A stretch of 64,000 bases of DNA, from assembly GCA_963513935.1 (NCBI GenBank), contig OY740769.1, positions 104,759,762 through 104,823,761 on the forward strand. Direction: 5' to 3'. Made by a program: the position numbers and the translations under genes. Under the pieces are notes generated by a model that saw only the letters and a list, made by a program, of their open reading frames with translations, was not told the origin of the DNA and ran no database searches. Origin of the DNA: Aphrophora alni (taxonomy: Eukaryota; Arthropoda; Insecta; Hemiptera; Aphrophoridae). Shown in pieces: positions 44,401 through 57,700 of the stretch. Within the stretch, counting starts at the first letter, position 1. Each line of letters begins with the position of its first letter.

Positions 44401-46349
44401 TTTGCTGTTATATTCATATTAAAAAGAATGTTGATATAGCCATTTATAATCTCTTATATGTGAATTCAATATTCTTGTACTTTCGGAGTTTTTTCTACTA
44501 CATAGTAGGTCATATTTATAATGCTTATAATTTTTTTTTTAATTGCCATAATTATTCCTAGTTGATGTTGCTATAAAATATCAACACAATGCTATATATT
44601 TTTTGACTGATTTTGATTTTATACTCGCCCAACTTTCCTTCTTTCGTCTTTCATCTCAATACATTGATGTTCTCGTTCTGTTCTGTTCAGATGTGTTTAA
44701 CAATTATTTTTAGGTCTTACTGAATCAATTATTTTTTTAAGCTACTAAATTATTGTCAACAATAAAAGACATTTTTGCTGTTAACGCTCATTAACATTAT
44801 TGATTTCCTTATCCTAAATTCATTTTTTATTTTTTATTGTTTGTGCTTTTCATAAGATAAAATGGTTAGCACTTTTTGAAGGAGAATTTCCAAAGTCAAA
44901 GCAAATTTATTAATGTTTTTTAATGCAATTATTAAAATACCATACAGCTCTTTTCTAAAAAGCTAAAAGTCTATTTGGATACCCTTTGGCTTATATAAAA
45001 AACAATTTTGGACAAAAAAGATCACAATACAGTAAACTATTAAAACTGCTATTTTAATCACGAGCATTAGAATCATCAAAATTAGTGGATCATTTTTTAA
45101 TAAAAGATCTCGTAAATGACAGAAGCGTGATCTTAAAGTATAATTACAAAACCATTTGAACAGAAAGTACAGAATCATGGTTTATGTAAATAATCTTTAA
45201 TATTATTACATTTTCCTCGTTATATTTTTGTTTGTTTATTAAATAAAATGTAAATGTTGTGAATAGTTTGTATGTACATTAATTTTATATGACACGAATT
45301 TATATTTTTAGTAAATTAATTCAGAATTTTGACGTACTTATTATTAAGAAAAATAATGGTTTTAAAAACTTTAATCTGTAAATTCCAACTAATTAAAATG
45401 TTAATTTTATATTTTAGGTACAAATAATTGTATGCATATCTTTATAGTTACAAAAAATTTGATTGTACATAATGAACATTTTAGAAATTTGTCTTACTTC
45501 TAGTATTGTGTTTGTACATTGTGTAAAAAAAAATTGCCTTAATTTTATACTTTAATAAAAACTTACAAACAAAATTCTGTCAGACATTTTAGATACCGTG
45601 TACCCCCTATGATATTTAGTTTTATTTTGTGTGAAACCTAATACGATAATTTTTTATTATAAATTTATAGTTTAAAATTATTTTTATAATCTTATTTCTT
45701 TCTGCTGAGGCTTACATAACCACTTTTAGCCATTCCTAGTATTATTGTTTAAACTTCTCTTGATTAGTTACAGAATAATTTCATCTTCAAAAACTAACTA
45801 TGGACTTACTTTAGGATCAAAATAACATCCTATTTGTCTGAAAAAAAGTATATTATTATGTTTAATACTTAGTGAGGGATCATATTGTGCTGTGAATAAA
45901 TACTGAAACTAAAATTTATATATAATCAATAAAATTTATTTGCCAATATCTGTCACTTTAATTTTTGAGTAAACTCTACAAATATTCTTATAATAGTCAG
46001 TTAACAAACTTGTTGCTAGCACTCCTATATTTCACATGATTTAAATAATCAGAACACAAAATATAAAAAGTATGTTTACTTTTAGCAGTACATAAGATTG
46101 ATAAGACAGTGATATACAAATAAACTAATGACTAAAATGTTACGAGTGACCAAAAAGATGATAAAGAGATTTTTTTTAGATTTCTTTGTTGAAAGTTGCT
46201 TGGCAGATAGTGAATGTTAAAAAAACTTCCTTAAATACATATAGTTTATCTATAGTAGGTATATAGTCAGTAAGCATGTAAACTCCTAGTAAAAAAAAAA
46301 TTACAAAATAATTTTATTAACTCTTAAATAATTCGTACTTATATTTACT
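41401..46349 (+). other. arrow 3' UTR and downstream AT-rich DNA
   Basis: About 5 kb of very AT-rich DNA after the arrow stop codon, without plausible genes. Candidate poly(A) signals AATAAA lie at 42537-42542, 42935-42940 and 44761-44766; which one is used cannot be judged from sequence. A (GT)n(AT)n run is at 42221-42243. Small frames here (43265, 44376, 44963) are low-complexity. Confidence 0.5.
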
Positions 46350-46396
46350 TGTACATCCTTTGATGTGTTATCTCTGGTCCACCCCATCTTGCTTAA
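46350..46396. repeat. 47-bp direct repeat, copy 1
   Basis: Identical for 47 bp to 48080-48126 (begins TGTACATCCTTTGATGTGTT). The flanks of the two copies do not match. Confidence 0.9.
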
Positions 46397-46899
46397 TTTA
46401 ATTTTAGATTTTGGGCCCTTTTTTGTTAATTAATGGCAAGCATAAGGAAAAAACAAATATTTTGACATTAGTCATTAGTTTCATTATTGATATTTCAATT
46501 TTATTATTTATTTAATACAAATATCGTACGGAAAGTGATATCTATTTCCTCAAAATTACCATGCAGGTGCCCCATGCATGTACATTCCTATTCAACTGAT
46601 ATCGATCACATGTCCACATAGTCGGTAAGAGTTTTCATTGCATTTTTCATATTTGTTTTTCTGCGTACTTAAAATTAATAAAAAAATTGAGAATAATGTC
46701 TCCCATGAATGAAAGCTGTAATTCTACTTCTTAATACATGGTTGTGTAACAAATACGTGCACCAAATTTGAGCTCAATATCTTTTTCTATTTCCAAATAT
46801 ATATATATTAAGTATATAGTAAAAAAAAATGGTGGATAATTCTAAACTAAGCATTTCTGGACTAATGTTTATTGGAACTTATTTTCTTATATTCACCAA

Positions 46900-46960
46900 T
46901 AGAATCGCCTGGTGAAATTTTGGGCCAATATTTTCTAGACACCCTGTATTTTTCTGTGTA
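46900..46960. repeat. possible mariner-type terminus remnant
   Basis: TTTTCTAGACACCCTGTA at 46943-46960 has the CAGGGTGTC-type end common in mariner-derived MITEs, followed by TA. No partner end was found within the neighbouring 1.5 kb. Confidence 0.3.
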
Positions 46961-47099
46961 TATTATCGTAGATTAAAAACATATCTTCTTTTTTTTCCTT
47001 TAATAGTCTGTTAAAAGATTACACATATTCTAAATTATATGATCATGTATGGAATTACTCATTAATTACACATATGAATCTATTTATTTACTTTTGCTA

Positions 47100-48150
47100 C
47101 ATGCTGGAGAGTCTCTTCTTGTTCTTGGCAAACCAAACAGGTGGGTAAATCAGCAAGTCCAAAATGGAAAAGACATGCCTGTGTAACAATATGCACAGTT
47201 CTTGCTCTATATGCAAACATGGAAACTGATCCAAGGATTCCTTTGTAGATTATCAAGTTGTTAGGGGTTTTTTATATTGAGTGCAGATGGCAACCGTTCT
47301 TCCTGTTATTCCATTGCCCAAGCCTTCTTGTTTCTAAAGCTCTGTTATAAAGAGCAAGAATGGTACTCAGCGATAAGAATCAGGTCCAGATCAGCATCCA
47401 ACCAAGCTATTCTGTTTGCTTCTTCATTACCTCGTAGACCACAATGTCCAGAAACCCCCTGAAACCAAATGTTTCTATTTTTTAACTTTTCTATAATAAA
47501 TTTAATATCTTTCACTCTATAATAGTAGTTCGGTTTGTACTGTTTCAAAAACTGCAGTGCACTTATAGAGCCACTGAAAATACAAACATCCTCTTTTCCA
47601 CACTGACGATGTGAGCTATAGCTGCATCAACGGCTATTAGTTCTACGTCTGTGCTTGATGCAGAATGTGTGGGTGCTCATTGGTACTACTACTAAATATC
47701 TTGCTCCAGATTTTGAGTTCAGTTGATTTAGTAAGCCATCTGAATATTTTATAATGTTCGCAGTAGTTCCTGGGAGTGAGTTGGTTGATCCTCGTCCTGC
47801 CGCTGAATAGCTGTGGTACAGTGCTCTTGTAATTTAGTCAACTAAACGCCAGCAGTAGCCTGCTTATCTATGAGTTTCAGTTCTCTTACAAACAAGCATA
47901 TGAATTTGTTTAAATATCTGTAACTGTCCTATGGATATTCTATGTAGACATTGCTCATAATCTGCAAATGGATATCCAACACAAATCCACAATTCTGTGG
48001 ACCAAATTTGGACATAGCGGATGTAAAATAGATATCAGGTGTTGTCTGGGACCATATCGAATCATCAGATGTCATTCTCTGTACATCCTTTGATGTGTTA
48101 TCTCTGGTCCACCCCATCTTGCTTAAACCTTTCAAACCTAAAAAAGCCCT
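47100..48150 (-). pseudogene. LINE RNase H remnant
   Basis: On the minus strand, STDVELIAVDAAIAHIVSVE (47670-47600) leads into VFSGSISALQFLKQYKPNYY, then KFIIEKLKNRNIWFQGVSGH and CGLRGNEEAN. D-S/F-S-x-S-A-L and W-F-Q-G-V-x-G-H-C-G-L-x-G-N-E-x-A-N/D are the two conserved parts of the RNase H of non-LTR retrotransposons. A further frame at 48135-47929 (KMGWTRDNTSKDVQRMTSDD and onward) may be its upstream part. The 47100-47260 end resembles the decayed C-terminal part. It lies between the convergent host genes. Confidence 0.7.
48080..48126. repeat. 47-bp direct repeat, copy 2
   Basis: Identical to 46350-46396. It lies within the minus-strand frame that precedes the RNase H remnant, so copy 1 is probably a displaced piece of this element. 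Confidence 0.9.
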
Positions 48151-48372
48151 TGAAGTTAGATTGTTTATATAGGCTTACACACATCTTATTAAATATGATT
48201 TTCTTATAATTTCTGAATTTTTTAAAAAGTATATATATATTATATCTATGCATTATCTTTACTTCATCTCCTTTTTTAAGACAATGAGATCTCTTTGGAA
48301 TAAAATAGGGTTATTAGGTCAAAAATATTATTTGTACAAAATTAATGAATGAGATAACAAAATATACCTAAA

Positions 48373-48378
48373 TTTTAT
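48373..48378 (-). promoter_or_regulatory. candidate poly(A) signal of the sulfotransferase gene
   Basis: AATAAA on the minus strand starts about 10 bp after the TAA stop (48390-48388). It is the nearest canonical signal, but others occur further on, so the true 3' end is uncertain. Confidence 0.3.
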
Positions 48379-48387
48379 TATTTTAAA

Positions 48388-48712
48388 TTATAACTTGAAT
48401 GCATGCAATACAGGGTTAAATGTCTTTTGATGAGATACATTTTTTGCCAACAAGTAACCCCAAGTATTTATAGCAAAATCACATTTTCCTTGAATTTCTT
48501 CTATAATTTTATAACTAGTTTCTGTTCGCCATAGGAAAGGAGTTGAAGACGAGTTTCTGAAAGTAGAATATGGATTTTTGATCTTTTCTACACTAGTTGA
48601 ATGGTCACGAAGAAACTTCTTACTTTCATCACTGAAATGAAGATGAAGAAAATCAAATAATCTTGCGACTTCACCAAATAGATTAAGAGATAGATCTTCA
48701 TATCGAATTACT
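48388..48712 (-). CDS. sulfotransferase last exon: C-terminal region
   Basis: Acceptor TTTTCCAG ends at 48713 (minus strand), entering in phase 2; stop TAA at 48390-48388. It reads RVIRYEDLSLNLFGEVARLF, then a DFLHLHFSDESKKFLRDHST segment, then STPFLWRTETSYKIIEEIQG and the end of the protein near AFKL. RYEDL and the W-R-x-x-(T/L) ... I-x-x-x-C block are the usual C-terminal signatures. Four codons were checked across the junction with the preceding exon, which is separated by an 84-bp intron. Confidence 0.9.
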
Positions 48713-51700
48713 CTGGAAAAACATGTTGATCATAAACAAAATTATAAATGATTTTAAGATAAAAATATACAAACAAAATAATAAGTATTACCGTACCTAA
48801 ACTTTTTGGGATAAAGTTTTTTTAGTTTTACAGCTGCATAATAATCATCTTTGAGATCATCACATAACAATGAATAGTTTCCACAAGTAGGAGATTTCAT
48901 GCACCAATAAGCTCTATGTCTGGATGTCATTGTTCCTCTAGGGTCCCTCACTAAATACACTACATTCAAGTTTAAGCTGTAACAAAATTAGCACTGTATT
49001 AAAAGTTCCAGTACCTACTATAATACTTACATGAAATATTTTTACATAACATATTTTTTGTATTGAGTTAATTGTATATATTTATTTACTCCCATTAATG
49101 TTTGCAGAATTTTCTCCTTTACAAACCTTTTTCACATAAATTAAGCTACAAATTAATACAATGCATAAAATTAATAAGATTCTCATACTCTTAAATTGTA
49201 ACCAGTGGTTTGAAATGTTAAAAATTACCCTAGAAACCAATTTAACAAAAAGAAATAACGGATGATTGACAAATATAGTTTAGCACCATGTTCTAAAGTG
49301 AGTCATAAATTTTAATTGATTTAGATATAATTAATGTTTAATTAAAAATGTCATCAGGCAGTAATTCCTTGTTTTAATATTTGAATCTTTGCACCGTTTG
49401 AAGCTCTGTAACGTTTCACTCGTAAACTCAAGGGTTAAAAAAATTAAAACATTTAACTTTTTACATTGTTATCTTGTCGTTCCAAAAACATTGCATATGA
49501 CCCAGTTATAATAATTTACTTTTTTCGATGATTCCCGGGATTGGTGGAACATTTTAAAATATATGATTTGATTTCTTGACATACTTCTAATATTAATTGC
49601 CTTTCCCAACATAGCTAACTTCTCAACACCATTTTCTACATTTGACCCTTCTTCAACAAAAGATGCTTTGTTTTAATAGAATCTCTCTCCCCTCTTTTTC
49701 TCTCTCAGACATTCCATTGCACTCACCTTTCTTAAACATCTCAGTGAACCGTGACCTACTTTTACTATCTGTTAATTTAAGACTCTTAACCTTACTAGAC
49801 TTGTTTACTTTTACAAGGATCCCTTCTACACATACGTTTTTATACTCACACTCAAAATCATTTTGTTCATAGAGACTCCTAATTATCTGTTCCTGCGTCT
49901 TAAATACATTTCTAAATTTTAGCATTACATCACGTTCAAAGCCTATTGTTTTATAATAGCTTTTTTTCTCACATATACAACTGATTATTTTATTATTACA
50001 TTATTTACTTTTACTTTGTTTATTGGATCATTACTACTGCTTAATTCCCTATTCATCCCGCCAAAATTGTTAATTTCAACTACCCTCGTTAATTGATTTA
50101 AACTATTGTTCACAACACACTCATTCTCACACACATTAGGTATTATCTTATTTTGTAAATTCCATTGTTTTAATTCCTGACTCCATTGTTTTATTTCTAA
50201 TTTATTTTGCTCCATTTTTACCATCATTAGTTCTATCATTCTCTTAGTCTCTAAACTCTGATCTTTATTTATCAAATTACTATTTTCTGTACTTTGCATT
50301 TTTTCTAAAGAATCCCTACTTTTTTGACTATTATTAACCTCATCGTTTTTCTTAAGTTCTACGTTTTCTTTGTTATTACATAATCTATCGTTTATTTTAT
50401 TATCAACTTTTTCAACACAATCATTCAAAAAACTTCCTTATATTTTTTGATTCTTTACATTTAAGCCATACAATTTCTGATCCACTACCACTCCAGTATA
50501 GGGTTCTTCTTCTAACAAATTATTGCTTATTTTGTTATAAATCTCATTTCTTCTTTTAATTACAGCATTTAACATTTCTAACCTTTCTTTTTCTATCTCT
50601 TTCCCTATCCACTTCATTCTGCCCTAACCTTACATGCCACTGTTCATTCAATTCACCCTGTTCTATCACTATACAATATTCTTCAATTTTCCTATTCATA
50701 TTATCTACTTTCAAATCTCTCCGTCTCTCAAAATTTTTGTTTACATTTTTAAAATACTTACTGACTTCTAGTTTCATTGCATTAGACTCTACTATTATCC
50801 TATCTTTTTCAGTTATAAACTTATTATTTGCACCCTCCATTTTGGTTATTATTATTGTTTATTTTAGTTTTAAATTTAGTCTTAATTATTTTAACATTGC
50901 TTATTTTAAAAATTTTAAAGAAGATATTTCCATTTTTTAATTTCTATAGATATTCTTACCTTGTGATAAGAATTCTTCATTTACCGGAAAACCACTGTTT
51001 TTTCGACTTATTTTCTCGTATTTTTCAATACAAGAAAACAGCCACACGTTGGTTCGACACTTGTAATAATAAAAAATGAATGGGTTTTAAAATTAATTTT
51101 ATTTTGAAAATAAATGAAGTTATTAATTACTTAATTAAAAATTTGCACAGCAATTAGGGCACCAGGAAGCTTTCGCTTACCAATTTTGAAAAATGAAATT
51201 ACTATTAAAACATCTCAGGGGTAGGTTCTTTTAAAAGTGTACTACAGTGACTTATCTGGCGAAATGAACAACTCTTATTTCTGCTGAAACTTGACATGAA
51301 TTTATTAACTAGAATATTAGTACATTAACGTCATTATTAATATAAATCTAATAGATCATCTATATTATGCATCCTATCATTGATTCTTTTGTATTGCCTT
51401 TTAAGAAGGTCTAAGTTTTTTAATCTTGAATTTATTGTTTAAGTTGCAACTAGAAATTTCTGTATAAAAATTAAACAGATTGAAATTATCTGTTTTTTAT
51501 TATTGAATTTACATTATATAGAAAGAATAAATATGTCAGTAGCCATTTATTGTTCTCTGACATGAAAAGCTATAATTACTTGAAAATATTAAATTTATAA
51601 AACTAAAACATCAAACAAAATAAATTTTACATAATAAACAAATTGAATTCTGAGTGTTGAATAACACAGAATTACCAGTCCGTTGTGGTAAAACACATTA

Positions 51701-54700
51701 CTCAATTGTGGTCCATGCAGCGTGTATTTGATGATAGTTCCGCCAGTCTGTCCGCGGAAAAAGACATCCGTCAAGAATCATTTCAATTGCACTTCGCGAA
51801 TGTTTGTATTGAGAAAGTCTGTTAACTTATTAGTCCATTCTACACCTTATGATTGTTCATCATCTGACCGTATTTGAATACGACACGCGTGATTGTCTAT
51901 TGTCTTTATGTGAAACACGCTATTCGTACTAAACACTTCTAACACTCTGCTCTATTCAAAAACTAATACCGTTTGCCACACTTGTCTGCATTGTTCAAAT
52001 TACTTTACATTTTTAACAAAACTTTTCAGACAAATTAATTATAGGTCTGACCTCGTCAGATCCCATGCTAAGGCTCCTCTGAAAACACCTTCACCAAGCT
52101 CCTTACTAAGACTGCTCTTAACACATCTCATCTCCTCAACACTCCAACTAAGACTGATCTCCCTACCTCGTGGTTATTTTCCACATCTTCCGGTCCAGGG
52201 TCCACACTTCTTTATATCACAGACTGTCATTCAAAACCCGAAGACGCACGCAATAAATGTCATGCATACGTTCACTGTTCAATAATAGTCTTATTCCACA
52301 AATCTCATGTCTATATTTTTAACACACAACACTATTTAGTTTCTTATTATTAATTATATCTAAAATTCTATACATTATTATTTATTTAAGTTTGAAAACC
52401 TATGTTAATTTAATTCTCTTTATTTTGAAACGTAATACAAGTCATGTTTTCGACTTATCTATCCCCTCCCAATTGATTTTAAACGATTCCCGGCTATTCT
52501 ATATTCAAATTAATGTAACTCTTTTTAGGTATTACATACTGTAAAACAAAAAAACACATTCTTTTAAAAATATCCTTCAAAATTAGGTGAATTACTAGAA
52601 AATAGTATGTGAAAATATACAAATTAATGCCTGAAGTAAAATAGTGACATATATTACATATTTATTTGAAGCCCTCATCCAAAGCATGGTAGGGGTGTAT
52701 AAGTAACTAACCTAAGCCCCACACTACTCACAATGCACCAATTTTTCTTAGAACATTCCAATCAGATGGGTTTTCCACACTGCTGGTATGGATATTGCGT
52801 CTTCCTTTTGATTCTGGGTGGACAAACTCGACAGTCCGGTTTAGGTTCTTCAAGGCCAAGAATTCTTCTTTATATCATTTGGAGTTCACGTGGCAGATTT
52901 TTTATATTCGTCAGTCTCTTTTCTATTGGTGGATATGTCAAAGCCTTTACCAATTGTTTAATGAAGTCCAATCTAGATATTTTTTGTGATTTAGCGTAAG
53001 ACTGATGCAGGGTGTAGGCGTTGACTCTGCAACCATCGTCGAGAAGGGTGAAGAAATTTGCCATTGGCCATCTCAGAGTTGTTTTCCTGCAGGGATAATT
53101 AGCACATTTTTGGTCCAGCCCATCAACACCTCCTTTGGTCATATTATACATAAGCAATTATTTCAGGCTTGTTAGTATCAGGATCAGTAAAATCCGAATG
53201 GTGCATGGAGGAAATAAGATAAACTGCTGTCTTAGCTTAGAGATCTTAAATCATAGATCTTAAGATCTTAGACTAACGCCATTTCTGATGTGAAACCATT
53301 AATTGAAGAACCTGTCTTTCTTTCATTATTGGAATTGAACTGGACATGAATCTCTGGCTTATTTTTTTTCAGGGTACCTACATATTTTTTATTTTTTTTA
53401 AATAGTTCCTTTACTAGTTCAATAGAGCTGAACCAATTGTTTTCTGTGACATTTCTCCTGGTTTGTTCTATTGGTTTCAAAGTCGAACAACAGCTTGGGT
53501 TGGAATCAAAAGCTTGTTTTCCGCTGCTGATAAAGTTTCTCCACTACTCCTTTTTTTCCAGAATAAATATAGGCATTATACATATAGTGAGTCCTCGCAT
53601 CTGTCATGCATAGTACTTTCAATCCGTATTTAGCAGGCTTCTTGGGCATGTATATGCGATATCTGTATCTTCCATGAAAAGCGGCTAACATTCCATCCAC
53701 ACATACATTGGTTCCAAGGCAGTAAGTAGCATAGCTGATAATTCGCAATAAACTTATGAAAGATTTTTGATGTGGCTGTGCTATTCGTTTTTTTACACTG
53801 GTCCAAGGCTTCGTTTAGAATATCCTGAGTAAAAAGCAGGGACCACACATTTTGTACATCTGGTTCTTCACCTAAGGCTTTTGCCATAGGTCCTAGACCT
53901 CGAAGCTGGGTTTTCATGTTATGTTACCTTGTTCTACCATTTGTCGATGGTTGTTCCTTGTGGCACTTGAAGTAAGGTTTTTTGCCTTTTTATTTATTTT
54001 GCCATAATAGTAGTAGGCTCTCTAATTTTAACCATCTTGAACATTTCCGCCTTCAACGTGATCTTCATAATTTTCTTCCTCCGATTCTCTTTCACTTTCA
54101 GTTTCTGAATTGCAATTTTCATTATCAATTTTTTCTGATCTTCATCATCAATTTCCTGCTCAGAATCAGTATCATGATCACTTTTTATCTCGTAATCTGG
54201 ATTGTTATCACTGTCACAACAGTTTCCAATATTTTCTAGTTCACTTTCCAATTCATCATCGACCAATTCTAGCAATTTAGATAAAAGTCTGGTTGTGTAC
54301 AATCCATATCACGGTGTGGATGCTCTGTCAGAGTCTTGTCTGGATCCATTCTACCAAAATTGATTCAAATTTACACTACACACACTATTTATAGTATAAA
54401 ACTGTCTAACTATAAAACAAACAGTTTTATAAAATATGTCACTGTTTCAGACCAAAAATCAAATATTCAAGAAAGAAATTTAAATTTTATAAAGACGTGT
54501 TGAAAGTCAAAAAGTTACCCAAGAAGTATCATCCGTCTCTCAGACCGCTCGCCGATATCAAAACATAATATCTTTGGCAACTTGTACGTAAACTTAACCA
54601 CACTTTCACAGTTGAAACTTGACCTTCTAACTGGAAGGTACTGCACTATGTGTGGTTTAAAAGCAAACGATAGCGGAAGTAGTATGGGTGAAATTTCTGG

Positions 54701-57700
54701 TGCGGTGTCACAGACCAATGACACCATTTAAGGGTTAAAAAATCTAAAATATTTCAGTCATAGGGCCGTCCTTAGCTGGTGTGGAGCCCGGGGCAACATG
54801 CCAATTTGACCTCCCACCCCCCACTAAGATTCGGGGCTTTATTTCAACCGGAACTTGCTAGAACAAAGTATGGATTATAGATAATGAGAGTAAGCATGTG
54901 AAATTAATATAATACTATACAGTTAAATTAAACATTAATAATAAATGAAAAATAATTTATTGGAGATATTTTAATTTAATAACCTTGTAGACATTGTAGA
55001 TATGTTTATTTCTTGGTTAGGTTTATTTTGTCGGGTTAAAACTGTTCTGTTCTGGTAAGGGTAGGGCCCGCGGTGACGGCCAGATCGTCCCTGCCTAAAG
55101 CCTGCCCTGTTCAGTCAAATATATTTTCTTTCATACTAGCATTTTTAAATCTCTTTAAAGGTTAAATTCTTAAATTACTATTAATTCTTAAAATTTCAAT
55201 TTTAAATGTAGCAATGCTAAAACCTAGTGTGTAACAAGCTATGTATAATTTGTTCTAGTGTGGATAATATTATCTATACTGACTTGAGTTAACTTGAAAG
55301 AAATAACCATCTTAGGCAAGTCAATTTTTCTATTAAATTTTGATACATGTATAAATTTAATACATTATAGCCTAACTACTCAAAATAGCTCTTAGCCAAA
55401 TACCCGATCATTTACGGTTATTATAGTTATGCATCTATTTGTGTAGCTAACCTGGAATCTTTCAAGAAATGTTCAACATGTCGTAATCGAAGTCGTGTGA
55501 TCTTCATAGAAATAAATGGAGATTGTTGGCACAAACTTTCAACGAATGTTGAATTCAAACATAAAGACTTATCTCTTTTACAGTAGTCCTGAATTATAAA
55601 ATTGTGAGGAAATATCCACTTATATTTCTGTATGTGCTCTAAGTACCATTCTATAAGAAAATAATTAAACATATCTAATATTAACATTTTTGTCATAATA
55701 AATTATTAGTATAAGTTATTACTTTCCAAGTACACATGAAGTAGTAAGACAAGTATTATGATAGTGTGAAAAATTTGGTTGTGTTTTTGATAGTTCATAA
55801 CTACTGAAGTTCATAAGAAAAATATTGATAACTCTTGCATTATGTCTAACTGTCTGCAGAATTTTTTTTTAGGGATAAATCTCATACATAGGTAGTTAAG
55901 AGTGACAAAATTTTTTAATTTGATCTAAGATGGGTCTTACAGGAAATGAATAGAAATTGTACAACATTCAAAATGGGTCAGTATAAAAATAGAAGGAGAG
56001 TAATTGTGAAATTACTCCAAGAAGAGTTGTTCCGCTCAAATATTTTTCAAGTTTATAGGTGAGAAAGATTACAGGGGCGCTTCAGCCTCTCCCCCGAAAT
56101 GTTTTAAATACTTATTTTTAAAAAGACTCTTGTACTTAGCCTTACTTCTAAATATTTGTTGCGACAGTATAATTTTTCTATTCTTTCAATTTGAAGTGCA
56201 AATTTTTAATTCTCATTGCACATTCAGTAGGAAATTTGATGCTACATTGGACAGTTGGAAACATCTCTTGTCTCGCTATGAGAATATCTGGAATTTTGGT
56301 ATTTTCTTAGTGGAACGCAAATGTGGTCTAGAAAGAAAGTACTTGAACAGTTGTGATTTTGTTATAAAAGTTTTATTTATAATGTATAAACTTTTATTAT
56401 ATTTTATAGTGTTTCTACTTTTTTTATATAGTTTAGTGCTAAATATTTGGTTTTATTTTTATATCATATTATTGTCCATGTTAAAAATAAGTCAAGTAAC
56501 TTTGTTTGATTTTAGTAAGAAATCTTAAACTCTACCAGCAAGTGGCGATTCTCAAAGTTCTTCCACTAAAACGGTAAGTAATATGGTCATGTCCATAAAA
56601 GAAAGTGGTGGAGATTGCAGCGTTGATAAACAGGACTGATTTGTTTTTGATTCTAATATAGACAGCAAAGGTAGAAAATCACTGACATTGTTTGAAGTAG
56701 AGTGTATACAAATATACTGTTATGATACAAAAATTCCAAAGTTATAAGATTATACATGCATAACATGAGAGTCACCCAATTAAACATATGCACTACCACC
56801 ATCCAAGTTTGTATATAAAACGACCATCTCCTGGTATGAAGAAAACTTGACAAATCAGAACAAAGTAGAATCAACTATACTTGATAAGATCCAAAATGGT
56901 CTAAGCCAGTTTTGAAATCATTGGAAACAACAAAAACATTATTTTTTACAAGTCAACATATTAGAAATCTTTTCCTATCTATTTCTCTACTGTTTCTATT
57001 TATGTTTCTATGTCTACTATAGAAGACTACTGTTTCTCCTTATCATGATGAGTTATATGAATCTATGTTGTTAAAAGTGAATGAGAATTACTGAAAACAA
57101 AATGGGTCCTTTCATTATCTGTAGAAAGTAATGTAAAAACTACTACAGTTAAAGAAGCATTACTGACTTGTGACAGAACTATTTTCCCTAACATTTTTCA
57201 ACTTCTGAGGATATGGTTCGGGTTTCAACTGCCACTATATATCAGAGCTTAAGAATATTTAAAATCTATTTAGAGAACACCACTTCAAAGTCACATCTTG
57301 TACTAGTTTCCATTCATAGAAACATTACAATTTTAGATGTATTAGTAATTGATCAATTGGTTAACAGTGGAGTCTTGGAAATTAAATTATGTGTTGAGTA
57401 AATATTTTAACATTAAAAAAATGTATTTTGATTTGTTAAAGCTATAAAGTTGTTTAGTACTATGGATATGTACTTTAGTTTTCCAGGAAAACATTTAGTT
57501 TTAAATATTACTGGTTTTTGAATTTTAAAAACAACTTTTAATCAAATTAATGTAAGTCATAACTTTCTGTGATTAAAAGAGAATTTGTTATAAAAATGCA
57601 TTTTTATTTTAAGAAACCTTGATATATATATTTTAAAAAATACAATATATATATAATTTCATAATCTGTTTTGATGTTGTTGTTTTTTAAAATTCATAAT

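Noticed and set aside
49425..49440. CTCAAGGGTTAA as a second piggyBac end
   Set aside because: It resembles a TTAA-type end but points the wrong way to close the 52730-54734 element, and no partner was seen.
56130..56528. 132-codon plus-strand frame as a membrane protein gene
   Set aside because: Phe/Leu/Tyr-rich low-complexity translation of AT-rich intron DNA with no supporting splice sites or family match; the upstream part may be decayed hAT sequence.
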